The notes under the pieces: model-generated
The model's database searches: none
What the model saw: the letters and a program-made list of their open reading frames with translations, nothing else
Told to the model about the DNA's origin: nothing
Made by a program: the position numbers and the translations under genes
Part shown: piece after piece, positions 54,969-64,000 of the stretch
Layout: each line of letters begins with the position of its first letter
Numbering within the stretch: the first letter of the stretch is position 1
Assembly: GCF_905171775.1 (NCBI RefSeq)
Contig: NC_053494.1
Span: 49,262,511-49,326,510 of the forward strand
DNA from: Rana temporaria
Taxonomy: Eukaryota > Chordata > Amphibia > Anura > Ranidae
Direction of reading: 5' to 3'
DNA: 64,000 bases

Positions 54969-55020
<52 letters not shown>
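54951..55020. repeat. (TA)n microsatellite
   Basis: A perfect ta run of about 25 units, preceded by the same tagata-type units as at 53605-53660. Confidence 0.9.
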
Positions 55021-55026
<6 letters not shown>

Positions 55027-55949
55027 ATTATTGTTCATTGCTACTCTAAAGGTTTTTCTGCAGGTTGAAGACTTAATTTTTTTTTTACTGTGATCACTAT
55101 GTTAGAGTTGACATAGTGATTACATGTTCATATACCACTCTGATTGGCTCCAAATTTTCAGTGCAAAGTATCAGCTACTGGCTCCCACAGGAATATAACG
55201 TTATCAAAGTGTTTATAATTTAGGCTTTTTCACAGTCAGAGCTGTGAAAATGTGGAATAGATTTCCTCAGAAATTAGTTCTGGCCAGTTCAATAAATTGT
55301 TTTAAAAAAAGAGCTGGATGCATTCCAAAATACAGAAAATATAACTGGATATTAAATTTTTTAGATAATAACACCAGAAATTGTTGATCTAGAGAATATT
55401 CAAATGCCTTCTGGAGATTAAGAATGAATCCCCCTTTCCCCACTGCAATGCTCTGCAGGCAAAAAATAAATAAATGCACATTTTTTTAACTGCAAACTAG
55501 TTCACTTTTTATTAATATTATAATAAATAAGTTAACTTTTTTCAAAAAGAGAAATAAATCCATGAGAGAGAGAGAGGGAGAGAGAGAGAGAAAGGGGGTG
55601 CAATGCTCTGCAAGCAAAAAAATGTTAATTTATTATTATAATAAAAACTTTCACTTTTTATTATTATTTACATTATTAGAACAAATAAGTTGAATAAATA
55701 AAAAAAAGAAAGAAATTCACGAGAGAGAGGGTGCAAGGCTCAGCAGGCAAATAAAAATAATAAGAGAGAGGAGAGAGAAAGGAGAGAGAGAGAGGAGAGA
55801 GAGAGAGGGAGAGAGAGAGAGAGAGAAAGATGCAAAAGAGGTTTAATAACACATTTTTAAATGAGCAGTGATTAAATGACTTAAAGTGACTTAAAGTGAA
55901 ACAATAAATAATTAATATGCCAGTGGAGGACTTATGCAGAATCTACAGT
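55021..55949. repeat. Low-complexity region with GA microsatellites
   Basis: (ga)n runs at about 55566-55600 and 55730-55830 separated by at-rich stretches. Three copies of a gcaaataaaaa-type block with a preceding tgcaatgctctgcagg word (near 55440, 55600 and 55740) suggest an older tandem of larger units. Confidence 0.6.
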
Positions 55950-56730
55950 TGGAGAAATTCCTGCTCCCTCACACATCAGATCAGTCAAAATCCTGCCCCT
56001 TCACACCTCAGATCAGCCCCAATTCCTGCCCCTTCACACCTCAGATCAGTCCCAGTTCCTGCCCCTTCACACCTTAGATCAGTCCCAGTTCCTGCCCCTT
56101 CACACCTCAGATCAACCACAATTCTTTCCCCTTCACACCTCAGATCAGCCCTAATTCCTGCACATTACACCTCAGATCAGTACAAATCCTGCCCCTTCAC
56201 ACCTCAGATCAGCCCCAATTCCTGCTCCTTCACACCTCAGATCAACTACAATTCCTGCCCGTTCACACCTCAGATCAGCCCCAATTCCTGCACCTTCATA
56301 CCTCAGATCAATCCCAATTCTCGCCCACCTTCACACCTCAGATCAGTCCCAATTCCTACCCCTTCACACCTTAGATCAGTCCCAGTTCCTGCCCATTCAC
56401 ACCTCAGATCAACCCCAATTCCTGCCCCACTCACACCTCAGATCAACCCCAATTCCTGCACATTACACCTCAGATCAGCCCCAATTCCTGCACATTACAC
56501 TTTAGATCAGCCCCAATTCCTGCACATTACACCTCAGATCAGCCCCAATTCCTGCACATTACACCTCAGATCAGTCCAAATCCTGCTCCTTCACACCTCA
56601 GATTAACCCCAATTCCTGCTCCTTCACACCTCAGATCAGTCCCAATTCCTGTCCCTTCACATCTTAGATCAGTCCCAATTCCTGCACCTTCATACCTCAG
56701 ATCAGCCCAATTCCTGCCCCTACATACCTC
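55950..56730. repeat. 33-bp minisatellite, about 23 units
   Basis: The unit is cacacctcagatcagcccca plus attcctgcccctt, with some units shortened to cacctcagatcag...gcacatta. As 33 is a multiple of three, part of it is open for 229 codons (55917-56606) as an 11-residue repeat of the SHLRSVPVPAP type. I treat this as a consequence of the repeat, not a gene. Confidence 0.85.
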
Positions 56731-56875
56731 AGACCTGCACCAGATAAGTGCTGTAAATGACTGACTTTGTGAGTACTTTACTGCAAAGCCAGATATATAA
56801 CATTACTCACAAAGGGGTACTCACAAAGCCAGTTATTAAGCATTGCTCTGAAAGCCAGATATAATGCATAACTCA

Positions 56876-57278
56876 CAGGCCTTGTACACACGGTCGGACC
56901 AAACCGATAAGAATGGTCCGGCGGACCGTTTTAAGACCTGATGGTCTGATGTGTGTACACACCATCGTTCAAAAAACTGATCGGGTCAGAACGCGGTGAC
57001 ATCAAACACACGACGTGCTGAATAAAACAAAGTTCATTGCTTCCAAGCATGCGTCGACTTGATTCTGAGCATGCGCGGGTTTTGAACCGATGCTTTCTGT
57101 ACTAACCATCGGTTTGGACCGATTGGGCAGCGGTCCATCGGTTCGGTTTTGAAGCATGTTTTAAAATTTTGGACCGAAGGAAAACAGACCGATGGGCTAT
57201 ACACACGGTCGGTTTGGACCGATGAAATTGAACCTCGGTCCATTCTCATCGGTTTTGTCCGACCGTGTGTACGGGGCC
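56876..57278. mobile_element. Harbinger-like MITE, 403 bp, in the 26-bp array
   Basis: The ends caggccttgtacacacggtc and cgaccgtgtgtacggggcc are inverted, and tca lies on both flanks (56873-56875 and 57279-57281). The inside has repeated accgatggg/cggttt words. Related in ends to 229-687 and 14870-15092. Confidence 0.8.
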
Positions 57279-57360
57279 TCAGAGACAGATTTAAATGAGT
57301 ATTGCTTTATATCTGGCTTTATGAGTACGTTATTATAACTGGCTTTGTGAGAAACACTTT

Positions 57361-58081
57361 GGGCCAGATTCACAAAGAGATACGACGGTGTATCTACAGA
57401 TACACCATCGTATCTCTGACGTAAACTGGTCCTATCTATGCGCCTGATTCATAGAATCAGATACGCATAGATAGGGCTAAGATCTGACAGGTGTAACTGT
57501 GTTACACTGTCGGATCTTTTTTTCAATTTAAAAATGGCGCTGGGGGCGTTCCCGCTGATTTACGATAAATAATATGTAAATCAGCGAGATACGCAAATTC
57601 ACGAACGTACGCGGACCAGTCGAAGTGTTCTTACGTCGTTTCCGTAGCGGTTTTCCCGTCGTATACTTACCCCTGCTTTCATCAGGCGCAGCCAATGTTA
57701 AGTATAGCCCGCGTTCCCGCGTCGAATTTGAATTTTCCAACGTCGTTTGCGTACGCCGATTCACGAACACGCGCGTCGCAAGTCCCGCTCACGTCGAAAC
57801 CACTGTTGTCCTAGTGACGTCAGTGGGAGCAATGCACGCCGGGAAATTCCCCGGACGGCGCATGCGCATTTAAATCGGCGCGGGAACGCGCCTGATTTAA
57901 ATAGTACACTCCCCTAGCCCCGGAATTTGAATTCCGCCGGGGGATTTAGGATCCACCGTCGCAAGTTTGGAGGTAAGTGGTTTGTGAATTAGCCACTTGC
58001 CTCCTAAACTTGCGGGAGCGGATCTTAATTCACGTAGATCGAGCGGATCTATAGATCCGCTGCGCTACGTGAATCTGGCCC
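57361..58081. mobile_element. MITE, ~721 bp, 'gggccagattca' type, in the 26-bp array
   Basis: The ends gggccagattcacaaag and gtgaatctggccc are inverted. The nested agatacgac hairpin is near its left end, the mirror of the arrangement in 2696-3383, so this copy is in the opposite orientation. It includes gtcagtgggagcaatgcacg and gacgtcagtgg segments of the family. Confidence 0.8.
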
Positions 58082-58718
58082 TCTATATCTGGCTTTGCAG
58101 TATTTACAAACCAGTTATCAAGCATTTTCTCACAAAGCCAGTTATAATACTGTACTCACAAAACCAGATATAAAGTATTTCTCACAAAGCCAGATACAAC
58201 ACTGTACTTACAAAACCAGATATACAGTATTTCTCACAAATCCAGATACAATTCTGTACTCTCAAAGCCAGATATAAAGCATTTCTCACAAAGCCAGATA
58301 TAATACCATACTCACAAAGCCAGATATAAAGCATTTCTCACAAAACCAGATATAAAGGATTTTTGCTTTATATCTACTCACAACGCCAGATATAAAGCAT
58401 TTCTCACAACGCCAGATATAAAGCATTTCTCACAAAGCCAGATATAAAAGATTTTTGCTTTATATCTGGCTTTGTGAGAAATACTTTATATCTGGCTTTG
58501 TGAGAAATGCATTATATCTGGCTTTGTGAGTACAGTATTATATCTGGCTTTGTGAGAAATACTTTATATCTGACGTACTCACAAAGCCAGATATAAAGTA
58601 TTTCTCACAGAGCCAGATATAAAGGGGTATTGCTTTATATCTGGCTTTGTGAGAAATACTTTATATTTCTCACAAAGCCAGAAATGCTTTATATTTCTCA
58701 CAAAGGAGTATTGCTTAA

Positions 58719-59925
58719 CCACTTGCCCACCAGGTAAATTCTGGCACTTCTCTCCTTCATGTGAAAATCACAATTTTTTTGCTAGAAAATTTATCAGAAC
58801 CCCCAAACATTATATATTTTTTTTTAGCAGACATCCTAGGGAATAAAATGGCAGTCATTGCAATACTTTTTGTCACACCGTATTTGCGCAGCGGTCTTAC
58901 AAGCGCACTTTTTTTGGATAAAAATCACTTTTTTGAATTAAAAAATAAGACAACAATACATTTTGCCCAATTTTTTTATATATTGTGAAAGATAATGTTA
59001 CGCCGAGTAAAATGATACCCAACATGTCACGCTTAAAAATTGCGCCCGCTCGTGGCATGGCGTCAAACTTTTACCCTTAAAAATCTCGATAGGCGACGTT
59101 TAAAAAATTCTACAGGTTGCATTTTTTGAGTTGCAGAGTAGGTCTAGGGCTAGAATTATTGCTCTCGCTCTAACGATCGCGGCGATACCTCACTTGTGTG
59201 GTTTGAATACCGTTTTCATATGCGGGCGCTACTCGCGTATGCGTTTACTTCTGTGCGCGAGCTCGTCGGGACGGGGCGCTTTAAAAAATTTTTTTTTGGT
59301 TTTCTTATTTATTTTTATTTAGTTTTATAATTTTTTACACTGAAAAAAATAAAATAAAAAAAATTGATCACTTTTATTCCTATTACAAGGAATGTAAACA
59401 TCCCTTGTAATAGAAAAAAGCATGACAGGTCCTCTTAAATATGAGATCTGGGGTCAAAAAGACCTCAGATCTCATAATTAGACTTAAATGCAAAAAAAAA
59501 AATAAAAAAAAAAAAATGTCATTTTTTCAAATGACAAAAAAAAAAATGTTTCTTTAAGAGGCTGGGCGGGACTGACGTTTTGACGTCACTTCCGCCCAGC
59601 AGAGCTATGAGGACGGGTGAAGGAGATTTCTCCTTCAGTCCCGTCCCCGCTCAGCTGCCGGACACATCGGATCCCCTCCGCCGCTACCGACGGCTCCGGT
59701 AAGCGGCGGAGAGCGCGGGAGAGCGGCGGGAGGGGGGGGGCCCCTCTCCCGCCACCGATAACGGCGATCTCGCGGCGAATCCGCCGCGGAGACCGCCGTT
59801 ATCGTGTACACCACCGCCCCCTGCAAAGATGAATATCTCGGTTGTGGCAGCAGCTGCTGCCGTTATCGAGATATTCAACTTTAAAAAGGAGGACGTCTTT
59901 TTGACATGGGGCGGTGGTCAAGAGG
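58719..59925. mobile_element. Non-autonomous TTAA-type DNA transposon, ~1.2 kb
   Basis: The left end ccacttgcccacc and right end ggtggtcaagagg are inverted copies with two mismatches, and ttaa lies on both sides (58715-58718 and 59926-59929). TTAA duplications are made by piggyBac and Kolobok transposases. The interior has a GC-rich hairpin (about 59690-59810, ataacggcg- and cgccgttat-type arms) and the palindromic agatctggggtc/gacctcagatct pair near 59445-59475. No transposase is encoded. Confidence 0.75.
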
Positions 59926-60260
59926 TTAAGATCTGGCTTTGTGAGACATACTGTACTTTATATCTGACGTACTCACAAAGACAGATATAACGTTTTTCTC
60001 GCAAAGCCAGATATAAAGGGGTTCTTATGAAGCCAGTTATTAAGCATTGCTCACAAAGCCCGATATGAAGTATTTCTCACAAATCCAGATATAAAGGAAT
60101 ATTGGTTTATATCTGGCTTTGTTGTACTTACAAAGCCAGTTATAAAGCATTGCTCACAATGCCAGCTATAAGGCAGTAATCCTGTATAACCGGCTTTGTG
60201 TGAAATACTTTATAGCTGGCTTTGTAAGTATTACTTTTAGTAGTACCTACAAAGCCTGTA

Positions 60261-61570
60261 ATATTTTTAGAAAACTGTTAAAAACTTCATCCACAGTCAA
60301 CATGGTCTCCTCTAAAGCTTGAGTCAGTTGTGTGGCTGATTAGGGAGAGAAGGGACCGAGACAGCATATGCACGTCGATCAAAAAAATCCTGGGCATGAG
60401 CTGGCTGAATACAAGACTGCTGCTGCCAAGGGGAAGAAAAAAATGCATGATTACCAAAGGTGCACTGTCTGCCTTGAGGCATCCTGCCCTCCGAATCAAC
60501 CACTGCACAGATAGTGAAGCCGATGCCAGCGGGAAGATAGGTGGGCAGGGTAGATAAGTGGGTGGAAACCAGCCTGCACAGATGGTGAAGTACTCAGCCA
60601 ATGCCAGCAGGAAGAGAGGTGGATGGGAAGATAAGTGGGTGGGAACCAGCCTGAACAGTTACTGAAGCAGTCAGCCGATGCCAGTGGGAAAAGAGGTGGG
60701 CGGGAGCCAACCGCACAGCTGTTCATTCATGCAGCCACACCGCATGGACGGCATTCATGTTTGGGAAATTGGTTCCCCTGGATTGGCTTCATATGCCGCC
60801 TAAAGGGCTGCCACGTGCCATGTCTGTCACCCGTGCCGGGGGTTATCAACCCCTGGCTTAGGGGGTCCTCTTAGTCTGCCTGTAAAGCGGCACATCTGTA
60901 CTGTGTATAGAACCTGCTGTAGCAAAAATTACATTTACAAATACATTTAATGACATTTTCCCTGCAAGCTTCCTTTATTTTGTAAATAATGGTTTGGTGA
61001 GCCAGAGTGTATGATGAGGTCATTTAGTATGAGGAATTCAGTGCACTCAAAACAAGATTAGAGATTTTTTGGATAAATTCTGGTGTCTGTTTTGCAGACT
61101 TTGGATAGAAGTGCGGGAAAATTGGGCTTTGGGTGTTGGTGGTGTCTTCAAATCCTAACCCTATAAAGATACTCTCAATGAAAGCAAGAATTGGCCTATC
61201 TGTCAAAAAAATTAATGATATTCACCTGTCAAACAGGTGTGAAAAAAATGGCCCTTGGGGGGGGGGGTTAATTGTGCCCATGAAACCTTTACCAAAAAAT
61301 GTCTTCGACACCCACAAAGCTAGGGAGCTTAGACAGTTCTGTAGAGATTACACATCCCAAGAACACTCAATCTGCAACATCGGCATCGGGGGCTTAAAAG
61401 CTGCTGCTAATCTAGGAATGATTCATTTTGATAAATGTCAGCCGGTCAATGAAGCCTTTTATCTGTCACGAAACCTCCAGCAGAAGTGAATGCTTGTTCA
61501 GAAAGCATGCTGGATGCAGGGCAGCAAAGAAACTTAATTGAATACTGGGCAAGTTTTAGGGGGGCTTATT
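60261..61570. other. Short tandem repeat, otherwise no gene recognised
   Basis: Apart from the three ~78-bp units listed separately, no recognised feature. A 118-codon plus-strand frame (61133-61489) has no known motif, and no splice-like borders were recognised. A poly(G) run lies at about 61257-61267. Confidence 0.45.
60525..60760. repeat. ~78-bp tandem repeat, 3 units
   Basis: Imperfect units beginning gccagcgggaag, gccagcaggaag and gccagtgggaaa at 60525, 60603 and 60680, with the shared words gataagtgggtgg and accagcctg. Confidence 0.7.
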
Positions 61571-62500
61571 ACCAAACTGTAATAGAGACAGGGAAATGTG
61601 TAGTTGGATGCACTTTAATCACTGGAAAGTGATGTATGGTGCACTTTAACTTGATGACTGCTGTTGACAGAAATGTATATATACTTTTTTTTTAAAAGGT
61701 GGAACAACAGAGCTGCAGTCAGAAAAACTGTGGCTCGCAATTTCAAAAAAGGGGGCAGACATGGGACAAAATAAACAAAAAAATAACAATCAGCAACCAA
61801 AACAAAAAGGGGGGTATACAGCACTAATGTTATGTAACGCAGTGTAAAACACTGCAATACACAGACACACTCAACGGACACACTACAATATACTGCAGTA
61901 AAACTGCACTTCAATATACTACAGTAAAACTGGACTGACGCACTTCAATATACTGCATTAAAACTGCACAGACGCACTACGCTGACACACTTAAATATAC
62001 ACGGACGGACGCACTACATTGATGCTGTATTATCACTATATTCACACTACACTGACACCCTACACCCTACACTCACATTAGAATCACAATAGCACACTAA
62101 CTTGCTAGTAGCAATGAACAGAGCCCTGTTCTATCTATCTATCTATTCTATCTATCGCCACTCCAATATCACACTGCAAATGGTTCCTCTGGGAAGGAAT
62201 CTTTTATAATGTTGGGTGGGTCTATGAGCAATTAGCCATGATTGGTTATCATGACTTTCTCCAATCATGGCTCTGACAGTGCTTTGTGCCCTGATTGGCC
62301 AACGCCTTCATTGCTTCAGGGCTTAGAATACACTGTGCAGCATGCAGTGCATTGTGGGGCATCAGGCAGGTCAAACAAAAATTTGGGTGCTTGCCGGAAG
62401 GGCGAACAGCCAATGTTTGGGCTGAACTTTTGCTCGGCTCGAACTGTTCACCGAACTCAATTCAGCCCTCAGTTTTCTAAATTTTATTTAGTGTGTTTTG
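61571..62500. repeat. Dispersed repeat with ~35-bp tandem units and a TCTA microsatellite
   Basis: At 61840-62020 units of the kind cttcaatatactgcattaaa and ctgcacagacgcac repeat with spacing near 35 bp. A (tcta)n run is at 62132-62156. The right part (62220-62480) has atgattggttatcatgac and gccgaactcaat-like words, resembling the gccgaacacccccc start near 23633. It may be a hAT-type non-autonomous element, but its ends were not located. Confidence 0.45.
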
Positions 62501-64000
62501 TGTTTTTTCCTTTTGTCGTGTGTATTTGTTAATTATTTATATACTATCACTAAACACCCTGACAAGCAATTTCCCATTGTAAGGGTCTATTCTCTTTTAC
62601 AGTAAGGATCTGGCGACCACAAGTGTGGCATGGTTTACCTTTAGCAACCACTGTGCGCTACTGGTATTTGAATCCCCATAGGACCTAAAAGCCAGAATTG
62701 GAAGTACTGAATTATCAGACCTTTTCAAAATAAGATGAGCTAAGGACTGCCTGCAATAGTCGAGTTGGGTAGCCAAGGTAGTTGTGGGGGTAAGATGAAG
62801 GACACAGTTATTTTCAAAGCCAAAGACAAGGCAGAAGGCCTTCTTGCTAGGTCAGGTCACACAGGTGGTAAAATTCCATCCGACATGGACTATAACTAGA
62901 CAGGAATCAGAAGTGAAAACAAATCAGAGGACAAAGAGTACAGGGACTGGAACTAGAAAGGCTACACAACACAAGCAGATCGGGCACTAAATGACTGTCT
63001 TCCTGTCATAGTGTCATGATGACAGCTGAAGCACAAGAGTTAGTAATTGGCACAAAAGGTAGGGCAGCCACAAAGTGTCCCCAGGGATGATGGGGAAAAA
63101 AATATGCACAAACAAACCACTGCCATGTTCTCATGCAATAGTGCACCCAAATATAAACTGTTAATGAGCCATATGTATAGAGCTATAATAATGAAAGAAA
63201 GTTCAGAGACCAGTAAAATTACTAGCTGGAAATTTGTTAAAAACACAGTTTATTCCAACAATAAAAGCAGCAAGAAGCCAAAGCTGAATGTGGAACAGCA
63301 TTACCAGAGGTAATTACCCGACCTGCAGCAAGAAAGGTGTGCCCTGATGATAAGGGAAAACCTGTGTGAACCAGTAGATCTGGATGAAGGAGAGATCCTG
63401 TATGAGAAAGCCACCCGCCACGACTGGGCAGCAGAGAAGCATGAGTCACTGGAAGTGACATAGCTGGAACACAGGGATCAGCTGATCCACCGACAGGAAG
63501 CTCAACAAACAGGGAGTGAAGCCAGTTGCCAGGACTATATGTTTCAGGGCACACACCTTTATCAAATCCTGGCTAAGGAACCAACAAAGTCATTATATAG
63601 GCATGTTAATAGCAGGCTTGTTAAAAAAAAAAAAGACAGGTTGAAAAAAAAACAGCACCCCCTCCGGTGGAACACTGGTTTTGACATCCGCTGGTATGCA
63701 ACATACGAGCGAACAATAATAATACATAAACAGTACAGAAACATTAATGCCATCCATATATTTTATACGTTTATATTTTATAGTTTATATATAGGTGCAC
63801 TTTTGCACAAGCGCCTGGTTTGTTTGTGCACTGGACCTAGGAACACTACAGGGACAGGATGACAAAACAATAGATAGAAGATATCAGAGACACTCACCAT
63901 AGCTATTTGCTTTAACTGGGGCATACTGTTAATGGCTGCGTCCTTTAAAAGGAGTACAGAGCAAGCAAATGGTATGCCCATGTGTACAGCCTAACAGCCT
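62501..64000. other. No gene recognised
   Basis: I see no long conserved frame. Short frames at 63237-63554 (minus, 105 codons) and 63539-63862 (plus, 107 codons) have no recognised motif. A segment with cagggcacacacctttatca (63546) looks repeat-like but was not matched elsewhere in the window. Confidence 0.4.

Larger units (their letters stand above)
56760..60260. repeat. 26-bp repeat array in both orientations, interrupted by three DNA transposons
   Basis: The unit is roughly aaagccagatataaagcatt followed by tctcac; variants read gtactc in place of tctcac. Runs in forward (58110-58440) and reverse (58450-58570) orientation alternate, so the array can form large hairpins. The array is broken by insertions at 56876-57278, 57361-58081 and 58719-59925 and resumes after each (last units at about 60230). 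The three inserts remove about 2.3 kb, leaving an original array of ~1.2 kb. Confidence 0.85.

Noticed and set aside
56760..60260. Regularly spaced repeats considered as a CRISPR-like array
   Set aside because: Units are contiguous without unique spacers, occur in both orientations, and the genome is eukaryotic.
61133..61489. A 118-codon frame as a possible gene
   Set aside because: No known motif and no flanking splice or promoter signals could be recognised.

Overview
The window looks like repeat-rich nuclear DNA of an anuran amphibian, probably a ranid-type frog. This is inferred from the mixture of elements: L1-type and L2-type LINEs, a DIRS retroelement with a tyrosine recombinase, a Ty3/Gypsy element, Tc1, hAT-like and piggyBac/Kolobok-like pieces, and many CpG-rich 0.2-0.75 kb inverted-repeat elements whose ends read 'agattca' or 'gtacacacg'. 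No host protein-coding exon, rRNA or tRNA could be recognised on either strand. Every long open frame that can be explained belongs to a transposable element or is a shadow of a tandem repeat. The window is best read as intergenic or deep intronic sequence built by successive insertions.

Layout, left half. A fold-back repeat split by a Harbinger-like MITE (1-848) is followed by two ~0.7 kb MITEs (1807-3383). A decayed Ty3/Gypsy element (about 4345-12037) follows: it keeps a gag zinc knuckle, protease, integrase and 3' LTR but has lost reverse transcriptase and RNase H. It is split by an L2-type LINE with an uninterrupted 994-codon frame (6156-9351). Next come a Tc1 remnant split by an unidentified 1.1 kb insert (12038-13528), three more MITEs, and a DIRS element (16394-20419). 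The DIRS internal complementary region still records the joined ends of its circular intermediate. A short 5'-truncated L1 piece (20771-21601), an LTR-like stretch, and a Tc1 copy carrying a hAT-like MITE (24594-26307) follow. A MITE (26308-29675) is split by a 5'-truncated L1-type LINE with an open 741-codon frame.

Layout, right half. The main feature is a 7.2 kb L1-type LINE on the minus strand (35343-42559) flanked by a 14-bp target-site duplication. It has an uninterrupted ORF1 (331 codons) and ORF2 (1266 codons), with the expected endonuclease, reverse transcriptase and C-terminal zinc residues all present. Its 3' end has a possible transduced segment. Further right are a long-TIR element (43440-44688), an 80-bp minisatellite (45871-46600), truncated MITE and Tc1 pieces, two probable solo LTRs (51580-52857 with a MITE inside it, and 53661-54195 with a MITE abutting it), a 33-bp minisatellite (55950-56730), and a 26-bp array present in both orientations (56760-60260) that has been invaded by three different DNA transposons. 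The last 3.5 kb holds short tandem repeats and sequence I do not recognise.

How the parts work together. The L1 element is the only complete autonomous element and could in principle mobilise itself. The two L1 fragments look like earlier products of the same kind of machinery: 5' truncation, A-rich tail, 12-14 bp duplications. The MITEs are non-autonomous and need transposases not present here. The nesting gives a relative age order: Tc1, the Gypsy element, the 26-bp array and several MITEs are older hosts, while the L2, the L1 insertions and some MITEs came later.
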